DNA of 64,000 bases from Psychrobacter sp. APC 3281 (GTDB taxonomy: Bacteria > Pseudomonadota > Gammaproteobacteria > Pseudomonadales > Moraxellaceae), in contig NZ_JASDCS010000010.1 of NCBI RefSeq assembly GCF_030407815.1, forward strand, positions 62,001 through 126,000, in the 5' to 3' direction. Under the pieces are notes generated by a model that had not been told where the DNA came from, searched no databases, and saw only the letters and a list, made by a program, of their open reading frames with translations. Position numbers and translations under genes: made by a program. Of the stretch, positions 55,193 to 64,000 are shown in pieces (position 1 is the stretch's first letter; each line of letters starts with the position of its first letter).

Positions 55193-55366
55193 CTATTAAC
55201 TATACAATACCTGTCTATCAAGTAACGACAGAGAAATAGCGACTGACATAATAGGGTTCGATGTCAGCATTTATACAGGCTTTGCTAATCATTGTTTAGA
55301 TAACAATACGATTGTCAAAGTCAGCCACAATTAGACTTTGATGACTGTTTGAAAGGAAGACGCAAG
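55193..55366. other. Gap between pilI and pilJ
   Basis: About 175 bp without a clear terminator or gene. Transcription likely continues through it. Confidence 0.35.
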
Positions 55367-56782
55367 ATGAGTGATGTGATAAAAAAACCTGTAGCTGGTA
55401 TGGCTAAAACATCAGCAGATGGCAAAGACGCTGATGGTACTTGGAAGCTATTGTTAGGATTCTTTGTTCTATTAAGTTTGGCTTGTCTGATTTGGCTAGT
55501 TAATTCGCTATCATCGGTAAGTCAGTATTTCGATAGTTTCAATCAATCCGTTATCTTGCCAGCGGCTGTATTTGCAATCGGCGCATTAGGGATTCTGTTC
55601 GCTTTGTACCAGCTACTGAAACACCGTGGTGGATCAGAGCGATCACTTATTGAGAAAGAAACCTTGCGTCGTCGCCAAGAAGCAGAAGCTGAGTCTGAGC
55701 GAGCGCGTCAAATCCAAGAAGAAAACGAACGTAACCAGATCGCTATTCTACGTCTGCTGGATGAGTTGGGTGATTTGGCAGAGGGTGATTTGACCGTTAA
55801 TGCGACTGTATCAGAAGATTTTACAGGGGCGATTGCCGATTCAGTCAACTTTGCAATTGACCAATTACGACAGCTGGTACTGGTTATTAACAGCACTGCT
55901 GACCGAGTATCGCAATCTTCAGATCAAACGCAGATGAATGCTGTTGAACTGGCTGAAGCTTCTGAACACCAAGCGCAAGAAATTGCTGGAGTATCAGCTG
56001 CTATTAATGAGATGACTGTCTCAATTGATCAGGTTTCAAATAACGCTGCAGAATCTGCAACGGTTGCTCAGCGTTCAGTTGCTATTTCTCATAACGGGGC
56101 AGAAGTTGTACAACGCTCTATTGAGGGTATGAACGTTATTCGTGACCAGATTCAAGAAACATCAAAACGTATTAAGCGCCTTGGTGAATCTTCGCAAGAG
56201 ATTGGTGATATCGTTGGACTAATTAACGATATTGCTGACCAGACCAACGTTTTGGCATTGAACGCTGCTATTCAGGCATCGATGGCAGGGGAAGCGGGCC
56301 GAGGCTTCGCGGTTGTTGCTGATGAAGTACAGCGTCTGGCTGAGCGTTCAGCAAATGCTACTAAGCAGATTGAAACATTGGTAAAAACCATTCAGGCTGA
56401 TACCAACGAAGCAGTTATGTCGATGGAGTCAACAACTTCTGAAGTTGTACGCGGCGCACGCTTAGCAAAAGATGCAGGTGAGGCGCTAGAAGAGGTACAG
56501 AGCGTTTCTAACACCTTGGCTGACTTGATTCAAAACATCTCAAATGCTGCATTACAACAGGCTGAGTCTGCTGGTCATATTTCTCACACCATGAACATCA
56601 TTCAAGATATTACCTCACAAACTTCTTCTGGAACGATGGCAACAGCTCGTTCTATTGGTGAGCTAAGTGAAATGGCAGCAGCACTACAGGAATCGGTAAC
56701 AGGCTTCAAAGTATCGAACGACGACGAGCTAGTAGATTATGAAGTGTTGGATACGGAAGGCGCATTGAAAGAAAGCGTTTAG
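55367..56782 (+). CDS. pilJ: PilJ chemoreceptor, short form without periplasmic sensor domain
   Basis: A 471-residue methyl-accepting chemoreceptor of the Pil-Chp system. Two membrane helices (about 27-47 and 62-84) are separated by only about 14 residues. P. aeruginosa PilJ has 682 residues and a large PilJ_N periplasmic part there. A HAMP-like and coiled-coil region leads to the signalling hairpin [43 protein letters not shown] 55367 follows AGGAAG; the longer frame starts at TTG 55349. It lies between pilI and pilK. Confidence 0.95.
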   Translation: MSDVIKKPVAGMAKTSADGKDADGTWKLLLGFFVLLSLACLIWLVNSLSSVSQYFDSFNQSVILPAAVFAIGALGILFALYQLLKHRGGSERSLIEKETLRRRQEAEAESERARQIQEENERNQIAILRLLDELGDLAEGDLTVNATVSEDFTGAIADSVNFAIDQLRQLVLVINSTADRVSQSSDQTQMNAVELAEASEHQAQEIAGVSAAINEMTVSIDQVSNNAAESATVAQRSVAISHNGAEVVQRSIEGMNVIRDQIQETSKRIKRLGESSQEIGDIVGLINDIADQTNVLALNAAIQASMAGEAGRGFAVVADEVQRLAERSANATKQIETLVKTIQADTNEAVMSMESTTSEVVRGARLAKDAGEALEEVQSVSNTLADLIQNISNAALQQAESAGHISHTMNIIQDITSQTSSGTMATARSIGELSEMAAALQESVTGFKVSNDDELVDYEVLDTEGALKESV

Positions 56783-56966
56783 TGATTAGGTATTCTTTTA
56801 GAGCAAGATCGATAGCATTTGGTTTTTCTGCATATTGGACAAGGTTGCTGCTGTAAGAGTGATAAAAAGAAACCGTAATCATAGTAGATGATTTATCTAG
56901 CATAGATGGTGTTAATAAGCCAAATCATCTGCTTATACAGTTGATCTGACATTGGGTAATACTTTG

Positions 56967-57824
56967 ATGAAAGTCGACAGTTTGGATGTGCAGCGATGGC
57001 AGAAGTATATAGAGCAAGAGACAGGATTTGTGCTACCAGACATACAGCTACAGTGGCTGGCTAATGCAATTGATTGTACGGCGATGTCGAATGGATTGAG
57101 CGTTCAGCAATTATGGTATCAACTATCGAAAAGTGATGAGTTGCGTCAGCAGTTGCTGGATAAAGTACTCATTCATGAGAGTCGCTTCTTTCGACATAGA
57201 CCCTCTATCGACTTTGTTACAGAATATGCATTGCAGCATCGTAAAGCGGACAACATCGATAGTTTGTTTCGTATTTGGAGTGTTGGCTGCGCAAGTGGAC
57301 AAGAAGCTTGGTCACTGGCCATGAGCTTGGCCGCACAGCGATGTCAAGGCTATAAAATATTAGGGACAGACATCAGCGAAGAGGCTATTAAAAGTGCACG
57401 GTTGGGGCAATACGATAACAGGCAGCAAACTTTAATCCCGCAACCGTGTCAGCCGTTTGTTCAGCCGCTACCTTCTAAGAGTACATCAAACAGATTGAAG
57501 CCTAGCACATCAGAAGCGGCTAATAGTATGCAGGAGAGTTGGCAGGTAGCGCATGTATTGCAGCCACACGTCAATTTTTCTGTACATAATATTATTGAAC
57601 AAAAACCACCCACTACGCATCTTCAGAATGTGATTATTTGCCAAAACATGCTGCTATATTTTCGTAAATTTGATCAGCGTGATATTTTGGCACGGTTATC
57701 AGAGCAATGCGCGTTAGAGGGATATATTGTATTGGCTCCAGGTGAGGCGTTGTTCTGGCGTCCTTCAAATATGCGCCGCATTGCGCACCCACAGGTTAAT
57801 GTGTGGCAAAAAATTAGTGCCTAA
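56967..57824 (+). CDS. pilK: CheR-type methyltransferase PilK
   Basis: A 285-residue SAM-dependent methyltransferase that methylates PilJ. The CheR layout shows HESRFFR in the N-terminal domain, the SAM loop SVGCASGQEAWSLAM, ILGTDISEEAIKSAR and the CheR NMLLYF motif. The middle of the catalytic domain has about 40 extra polar residues (SKSTSNRLKPSTSEAANS). ATG 56967 is the likely start; the TTG at 56952 would add five residues. It precedes chpA by 30 bp. Confidence 0.93.
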   Translation: MKVDSLDVQRWQKYIEQETGFVLPDIQLQWLANAIDCTAMSNGLSVQQLWYQLSKSDELRQQLLDKVLIHESRFFRHRPSIDFVTEYALQHRKADNIDSLFRIWSVGCASGQEAWSLAMSLAAQRCQGYKILGTDISEEAIKSARLGQYDNRQQTLIPQPCQPFVQPLPSKSTSNRLKPSTSEAANSMQESWQVAHVLQPHVNFSVHNIIEQKPPTTHLQNVIICQNMLLYFRKFDQRDILARLSEQCALEGYIVLAPGEALFWRPSNMRRIAHPQVNVWQKISA

Positions 57825-57854
57825 ATTAGTGCATAGACGAGTTAGGATAAACCT

Positions 57855-60800
57855 ATGAAAAACCAGCCCAATGACATAGTGACGTTTCAGTGGTTGCTAC
57901 CATTATTCAATCAGCAGTTATCACAGATATCTGACGGTTGGAAATTAGGTGAATCTAGCATCGATAATGAACAGATGACACCAAGTTATCATCAGATTAG
58001 CGGTGCGCTCATCATGCTTAAACTACCTTTATTAGCAGATGTTGCTAGTAAGTTGAGTCAACTTGCAGGATTAAGAAATTATGATGATTTTTCTATTAAA
58101 GAGCGCCGTATAGGTCAGTTCTCTCATCGATTGTTGCAACGAGAGATCAATCAGTATGCGCGTACAGGGATCTATCATATAGAGCTGATAAACAGGGCAG
58201 TTGATGAGCTGACCCAAGCTTTGTCTCAACGAGACATAGAAACTGACATTCCTGTAAAAATTAGTGATATTCAGCATGAATACACGAATGATCATGCGAA
58301 TAACGAAAATATTATCAGTAGTATTGAAGTGGCCGTGCCTACACAACAAGCTACCGCTAGCTTGACAAGTGAACAGTGTCAGCAGTTGCTACTCGTATGG
58401 CGTCAGCAAGTACAAGCATTACTGCTCACTAATACAAATCAGTCATCAGCACTCAGTACCTTAGAAAAAGCTAGCCAGTATCTTAGGCAGACAGCACAAG
58501 ATAGTGGTTTACAAAGACTATGGTGTTTGACTGAGTTATTGCTAAGTGATCTGGCTCATAATGAGACGCCACTTCCTGAGCGTTATGCACCATTATTAGG
58601 TCAGCTTGATCAAGTTATAGAATCTTGTGCCCAGTCAAATGAAGTACCTTCAACTATAGTTGTAAGATTGACCACCGCAATCTATGTCGAATTGAGTTAT
58701 CTAGCGCACAGTAGCAAACGTACTCAGTCTATTTTGGATAAAGTATCTCAAAGTAGCACGACAGCGTCTCGTTTTTTACCGCAATTATTAACTCAGCTCG
58801 ATGCGCTTATTTTCAAACTGGATGATCCAGATAGCTTGGTAGCTCCTTTACAACATATCAAAGAGCAGCTCAAAAACCGAGGCTGGACTTACTACGTGTC
58901 TCAGGTGGAATCAATCCTTGCAGATTTAAAACAGTCTCTCGTATCAGAAACAAGTTTTGCGCAAGAGCAGTGGCAAATTGAACGCAAGCTGCAAGAGTTA
59001 TACAACGCTATTTATAGCACTGAGCAAACTATTTCTCTTAAGATTGGTGATGCAACCTCTTTCGCTACTGTGCCTGAAGTGATAAATAGTAACGAGACAG
59101 AATTAAAAGGTAAACATGACTCTATTCCTACCGATGATGGCCTACGTGAGCTTCGAATTGCAGTAGAAGAGATAAAGCAAAACTTCAACGACTATATACA
59201 ACACCAAGATATTGGGTTATTACCAGCGTCTACTGATTTTACCAGTATTGGTCAAGCCTTTGACGATATGGAATTGCCAGAAATTCGTCATACTATGGAT
59301 GATATTGGTAGTTTATTTACACAGTTAACTACTCGTAATATTACTACCCCGAGCTGGAGTTTGGTGCAGGCGTTGGCTGAGAGCTTAACGTCTATTGAGC
59401 TATTACTTGATTATCTTGCGCAGCAGGTTTTCGACCAGCAGTTGCTCACTTTAGCAAATACACATACGGCCAGAGCAACACAGCTTCTTGATACTGATAT
59501 CGAATCACCAGCAATGCTTAACGAGACTGTACTCACTCAAGAGTCAGCTGCGACGAATGTTGTACGTTACGATGATAGTGGCGAGATCAGCCCTGTTATC
59601 AATATAGACGATGCAAATGTAGTTGAACAAGATAATGTGAGTCTGTTCAATAGTACTGAAAGTGATGCACTAAAGCAGGCTCGTGAACACGTGAAGCCTG
59701 ATAGCTTTGAAACAGATGAAGATGTCCACGATATCTTTATCGAAGAAGTGACCGAAATTATCACTGATCTTGAAGATTTCCTTCCTATCTGGGCGCAAGA
59801 CTCACAAGATCTAACCTCATTGACTGAAGTGCGTAGAGGTTTTCACACTCTAAAAGGCTCAGGTCGTATGGTTGGTGCCTTTAGTATCAGCGAAATAGCA
59901 TGGTCAATCGAAAACCTACTCAATCGTTTATTAGATAAAACATTGCCAGTAATAGATGATGTGGTAAATCTAGTGGTTGATACCACAAAAATTCTACCAG
60001 CATTGGTAGCAGATTTTTCAGCGCAGCGACCACCAAGCTTTGATCCTGCTATTACTATTTTACAAAGTAGTAATCTTATGAGTCAGCAGCCGGTCAACAC
60101 TGGACTGACGACAGCTGAACTTGCTCCTAAAGAGTTTATGTCAGAGGATGTAGAATTAGAAAAATCGCTATTAGAAATTGATGATGTTGATAACGACTCT
60201 AATAACGATAGTACCGAATTGGTTACTGACTCGAATAACGAAGACGCAAATATTAATAAATATCTATCTACGTTAGATATTCCAGAAAGTCTTGTACCTT
60301 TTATTAGAGAGACTGATCAACTACCAGCTGATGCCGACGATGCAGATCCTGATATCAAAGAGATATTTATAGAAGAGGCCAATGAAGTATTGGCAGAAAT
60401 TGTGCCGTTGTATGAAAGCTGGCAGAAAAATTCGACCGATCTAGAAGGTTTAAAGGATATTCGCCGTGGTTTCCATACCTTGAAAGGTTCGGGCCGCATG
60501 GTAGGCGCTAACTATACAGCTGAACTAGCATGGTCTATAGAAAACATGCTCAACCGTATTCTAGATAACAGTGTCGCTATCTCAGCTGATATACGTCAGT
60601 TGATTACAGATGTACTGACAGCTTATCCTAACATGCTCATAGCATTTGAACAGGGTACTCAAAACTATCCAGCTGTAGTTTCAGTGTGGATTGCGTGTGC
60701 TGATGCGTATAGCAAACAGCAAGGTAATGGGTTTAGTTATTCTGCGTTGTTTGCACAGTCAGTAAGTAGTTCTATAGATAAGATTGAAGAAACAATGCCA

Positions 60801-63800
60801 TTGTCTGATACGACTGAAACTGGCAATGCTTATGATGATAATAGTAATGAAGCAATAGACTCTACTTTACAGACCTTTCATTCAGTCAATGAAAAAATGG
60901 CAGAGGCAGCGGTTGTCCTTACCCCTCAAACTGAGGAAGAACAAGCATTTTGTAAGATATTTATTGATGAAGCAGAAGAGCTGCTTGATTGTATTGAACA
61001 GTTTGTCAAAGACAATACAGAACAGCATCATATAGAAATCACAGATGAAATCGTACGCGCATTTCATACTTTGCGCGGCGCTTCGGGTTCTAGTGCTTTG
61101 GTCGCTATCAGTGAAGTCAGTGCGACCATCGAGCATAGCTTGGAGTCATTACAACAACAAGATATAGGCATGAATGCTCAGCACTTAGCAGCATTAGCCC
61201 AGTCAGCCACATTAATAGAGGGTTATCTAAACAACTATAAGCAAAATGTAGAGCAGCATGATGCATCAACAGAGGACGATGGTTCGCAGAGTCAGCATGA
61301 TATAGCGTCATTGCAAGCTATGCTTGGTGAGCAATACGTGGCTAATGACACTACTGTCATGACCAATAAGAAACTGACGATAGAAGAGTTATTAGACAGT
61401 AATATTGATACGTTGCTCGATGCTGAGTGGGAACTAGATGATGCGTTGAATCATACTGAAATAGAGCATATTCAAAGTTATATAGAGCAGCAAATCTCTC
61501 AAATAGATTCACTCATGAGAAAAGCACAAGCATTTCCAAAATTTGTCACGATTTTAGATGAGCTGGGTAATGCGTATCGTTATTTAAGTAATCATATCGA
61601 TATAGCTCAAAACCAAGATATTCAAGCGATATTGCATGCAGGTCATGCTCAGCTGATAGGCTTGTTTGATGCCTTAGCTGGAAGTACCTCCTTAAAAATA
61701 GATAAACAAGTCATTGATGATCTACAGAGTATCTATCAAGAAAGTAATGACAATGAAGACGTTGGCTTCATCGTTAGAGCCGTTCCAGCAGCTGACCTAC
61801 AGTTTGAAACCATTGACACTGATATTGAGCTATTAGAAATATTTTTAGAAGAAGCACAAGAGCTTGATACTGCACTAGATGAAAGCTTCAATAAGTGGCG
61901 TGCCGATATCACCAATATCAATTCGCTAAAGGTTCTACAGCGTCATTTGCACACGATTAAAGGTGGTGCACGGATGGCGGGTATCCGTAGTATTGGCGAT
62001 TTGACTCACGAAGCAGAAAGTGTCTATGAGTCGTTTGTAGAGAACCGAAGAGCGCCAACCGCGCAGTGGCTTGAAATCATGCAAATGGTGCAAGACACGA
62101 TGTCACTACAAGTGATGCATATTGTGAGTCATAAGAAATCTTTCTTTACTCCAGAGCTCATTGAACAGTTGCGCCAGCTTGAAAAAGCAAAAACGTTACC
62201 AGAGGTAATCGATCTAGTCATACCAGTGCCAAAAAATCATTTTGAACCTACAGAGCGTAGCATTGCTGCCAATGTTGTTGACAGTGATAATGAGGTATTG
62301 AGTACCCTAAGTCTGGATAGCATGATTAAACAATCATGGGCTAACGGACTTCCTGATCCTGATATATTAGCGGTATTTTTAGAAGAGGCAGAAGAGCTTA
62401 CCAATCGTAATAAGTATCTACACTTGTTCTTAAAAGACACGAGTAATACCACAGCGTTGCAAGCGCTCCAACGTGACTTGCATACCATAAAGGGTGGCGC
62501 ACGAATGGTCACTGCCTCTGGTATTGCTGACTTGGCTCACGAGATGGAGTCGGTTTATACAGACTTTGTCAGTAATCGACGTCCAGCCACCAAAAAAGTA
62601 TTAGAGTTGCTGGTTGCAAGTCATGACTGGCTGGCTGATGCAGTATTTATTCTTCAACAACATGTTAATCCACCGACGCCTACGCTATTAATTGAGGCGT
62701 TGGAGCAATTTGGTAGAAACCCTGATAGCCTAAAAACGATACCTAAAGAGTCTCTACAAGCCCAGCGTGAAGCAATCTTGATTGCCAAAGAAAACCAAGA
62801 TTCACAGTATCTTGCAAAAGATATCAGTGAAATGCCGTCTATGCTTAGAGATACTCACGAGGAAGATCAGGGCACTAGTAGCAATGAGATGATTCGTATC
62901 TCGGGTGGTTTGATTGAGCACATGGTTAACTTGTCTGGTGAGTCAGCGATTAACCGTGCTCGTATCGATATGGGTATCAGTAGTCTAACAAACAGTATTG
63001 AAGAGATGGGTACGACAGTACAACGCTTGGCAGATCAGCTACGTCGTATGGAGATCGAGCTAGAAGCACAGATTTTGTCTCAGATAGATGAGGAGCTCAT
63101 CGACAATGAAGACTTTGACCCTCTAGAGATGGATCAATACTCCTCTTTGAATCAGCTGTCTAAATCTTTAACAGAATCGGCCTCGGATTTGGTTGATATT
63201 AACCATACATTATTAGAAAAGACACGTGATAGTGAAAGCCTACTGCTACAGTTGTCTCGTACCCAGACTGAACTGCAAGATGGTTTGATGAATTCACGTA
63301 TGGTGCCATTTACGCGCTTGACACCACGTCTTGAACGTATCGTACGTCAAACAGCTAACGAGCTTAATAAGTCTGTTGAACTGTCCATCATTAATGCTGA
63401 TGACGAGATGGATAGAACCATCTTAGAGCGCATTACGTCACCGCTTGAGCATATGTTACGTAATGCTGTCGACCATGGTATTGAAACCACATCGACCCGT
63501 CTAAAGTCAGGCAAAGAGCGTAGCGGCCGTATTACCCTTGAAGTGCATCGTGAAGGTAGTGAGATCGTCATCCAATTAACAGATGATGGGCGAGGCATTG
63601 ATGTTGAAGCAGTACGTAGTAAAGCCATCTCTCAGGGGCTAATTGATGCAGACGATAATAGTCTGTCAGACCTTGATATTATGCAATATATTTTCAACGC
63701 TGGATTGAGTACTAGTCAGCAAGTGACTCAGATCTCTGGACGCGGCGTTGGTATGGACGTTGTTATTAGTGAGGTTCGCCAACTAGGTGGCTCAGTATCC

Positions 63801-64000
63801 GTCGTTTCAGAGTTGGGTAAAGGCTCTAGTTTCACAATGCGTCTACCATTGACGGTAGCCGTGTCTGACGCGTTGGTTGTTCGTGCTGCAGATCGCTACT
63901 ACGCGATTCCATTGGTACAGATTGAGCGTGTGGTTCGAGTGAACCCAGAGAAGCTCTATGACTATTATCAATCAAATGATGCCACATTGAGTTTTGAAGA
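57855..64000 (+). CDS. chpA: ChpA hybrid histidine kinase with multiple Hpt domains (partial)
   Basis: Runs off the right edge with no stop: at least 2048 residues, start ATG 57855 after AGGAT. About 620 N-terminal residues resemble the Xpt/FimL-like part. Five histidine phosphotransfer domains follow, with His at 664, 874, 1071, 1366 and 1543. Then come a dimerisation region, an ATP-binding domain with HMLRNAVDHG, LTDDGRGI and GRGVGMDVV, and the beginning of a CheW-like domain (VRAADRYYAIPLVQIERV). A receiver domain is expected beyond the window. ChpA is the central kinase for PilG and PilH. Confidence 0.97.
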   Translation, partial: MKNQPNDIVTFQWLLPLFNQQLSQISDGWKLGESSIDNEQMTPSYHQISGALIMLKLPLLADVASKLSQLAGLRNYDDFSIKERRIGQFSHRLLQREINQYARTGIYHIELINRAVDELTQALSQRDIETDIPVKISDIQHEYTNDHANNENIISSIEVAVPTQQATASLTSEQCQQLLLVWRQQVQALLLTNTNQSSALSTLEKASQYLRQTAQDSGLQRLWCLTELLLSDLAHNETPLPERYAPLLGQLDQVIESCAQSNEVPSTIVVRLTTAIYVELSYLAHSSKRTQSILDKVSQSSTTASRFLPQLLTQLDALIFKLDDPDSLVAPLQHIKEQLKNRGWTYYVSQVESILADLKQSLVSETSFAQEQWQIERKLQELYNAIYSTEQTISLKIGDATSFATVPEVINSNETELKGKHDSIPTDDGLRELRIAVEEIKQNFNDYIQHQDIGLLPASTDFTSIGQAFDDMELPEIRHTMDDIGSLFTQLTTRNITTPSWSLVQALAESLTSIELLLDYLAQQVFDQQLLTLANTHTARATQLLDTDIESPAMLNETVLTQESAATNVVRYDDSGEISPVINIDDANVVEQDNVSLFNSTESDALKQAREHVKPDSFETDEDVHDIFIEEVTEIITDLEDFLPIWAQDSQDLTSLTEVRRGFHTLKGSGRMVGAFSISEIAWSIENLLNRLLDKTLPVIDDVVNLVVDTTKILPALVADFSAQRPPSFDPAITILQSSNLMSQQPVNTGLTTAELAPKEFMSEDVELEKSLLEIDDVDNDSNNDSTELVTDSNNEDANINKYLSTLDIPESLVPFIRETDQLPADADDADPDIKEIFIEEANEVLAEIVPLYESWQKNSTDLEGLKDIRRGFHTLKGSGRMVGANYTAELAWSIENMLNRILDNSVAISADIRQLITDVLTAYPNMLIAFEQGTQNYPAVVSVWIACADAYSKQQGNGFSYSALFAQSVSSSIDKIEETMPLSDTTETGNAYDDNSNEAIDSTLQTFHSVNEKMAEAAVVLTPQTEEEQAFCKIFIDEAEELLDCIEQFVKDNTEQHHIEITDEIVRAFHTLRGASGSSALVAISEVSATIEHSLESLQQQDIGMNAQHLAALAQSATLIEGYLNNYKQNVEQHDASTEDDGSQSQHDIASLQAMLGEQYVANDTTVMTNKKLTIEELLDSNIDTLLDAEWELDDALNHTEIEHIQSYIEQQISQIDSLMRKAQAFPKFVTILDELGNAYRYLSNHIDIAQNQDIQAILHAGHAQLIGLFDALAGSTSLKIDKQVIDDLQSIYQESNDNEDVGFIVRAVPAADLQFETIDTDIELLEIFLEEAQELDTALDESFNKWRADITNINSLKVLQRHLHTIKGGARMAGIRSIGDLTHEAESVYESFVENRRAPTAQWLEIMQMVQDTMSLQVMHIVSHKKSFFTPELIEQLRQLEKAKTLPEVIDLVIPVPKNHFEPTERSIAANVVDSDNEVLSTLSLDSMIKQSWANGLPDPDILAVFLEEAEELTNRNKYLHLFLKDTSNTTALQALQRDLHTIKGGARMVTASGIADLAHEMESVYTDFVSNRRPATKKVLELLVASHDWLADAVFILQQHVNPPTPTLLIEALEQFGRNPDSLKTIPKESLQAQREAILIAKENQDSQYLAKDISEMPSMLRDTHEEDQGTSSNEMIRISGGLIEHMVNLSGESAINRARIDMGISSLTNSIEEMGTTVQRLADQLRRMEIELEAQILSQIDEELIDNEDFDPLEMDQYSSLNQLSKSLTESASDLVDINHTLLEKTRDSESLLLQLSRTQTELQDGLMNSRMVPFTRLTPRLERIVRQTANELNKSVELSIINADDEMDRTILERITSPLEHMLRNAVDHGIETTSTRLKSGKERSGRITLEVHREGSEIVIQLTDDGRGIDVEAVRSKAISQGLIDADDNSLSDLDIMQYIFNAGLSTSQQVTQISGRGVGMDVVISEVRQLGGSVSVVSELGKGSSFTMRLPLTVAVSDALVVRAADRYYAIPLVQIERVVRVNPEKLYDYYQSNDATLSFE

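Noticed and set aside
61117..61311. Minus-strand open frames inside chpA
   Set aside because: All overlap the continuous chpA frame, which has five Hpt domains and a kinase core.

Overview
The window reads as a chromosomal segment of a gamma-proteobacterium of the Moraxellaceae, most likely Psychrobacter. This rests on the pilG-pilH-pilI-pilJ-pilK-chpA order, the protein-level resemblance to Pseudomonas/Acinetobacter homologues, moderate GC content, an NhaA antiporter, a cold-shock protein and many acidic low-complexity protein tails. No rRNA, tRNA or CRISPR array was seen. The genus call is inference; no database was searched.

Layout. 1-7000: two YbjQ-like genes, a BASS-family transporter, a YfdC-type formate/nitrite-family channel and valS. 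7000-9050: an AT-rich two-gene insert on the minus strand, a DUF262 (ParB/GmrSD-like) protein followed by a HEPN protein with a 4-nt overlap, which is the best candidate defence module here. 9065-10360: a TerD-VWA gene split by one in-frame stop. 10470-16650: a THI5-like binding protein, YbaN, a cold-shock protein, a YeiH transporter divergent from a LysR regulator, and twin universal stress proteins. 16900-26600: an M16 PreP-like protease, two Nudix hydrolases, an SDR/AGE-epimerase pair, an MpaB-type protein and a DUF2799 lipoprotein. 26700-37600: nhaA, two TauE/SafE-type permeases, a dicarboxylate/amino acid symporter, a FadE-type acyl-CoA dehydrogenase, radC and coaBC. 37620-40830: a 170-bp MITE-like element, a histone-deacetylase-family protein, a YbjN-like protein and an unknown protein. 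40990-44470: ccmABCDE. 44570-48370: an aldo-keto reductase and the metNIQ methionine importer. 48630-53080: a two-component pair and an orphan RND-type adaptor lipoprotein. 53739 to the end: the Pil-Chp chemosensory operon that controls type IV pilus twitching, with ChpA running off the window.

Recurring oddities. Several housekeeping proteins carry long low-complexity insertions or tails: a His-rich loop in CoaBC, about 240 residues inside the ATP-binding domain of a histidine kinase, acidic tails on FadE and on the FNT channel, and a Ser/Asn/Asp-rich loop in the RND adaptor. Short tandem repeats with a 15-bp period occur in three separate places. PilJ is a miniature version without the large periplasmic sensor, and MetN lacks the usual C-terminal regulatory domain.

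Limits. All assignments come from reading motifs by eye. Start codons were chosen from visible ribosome-binding sites where possible; several differ from the longest open frame because the longer form begins at an unsupported TTG or GTG.
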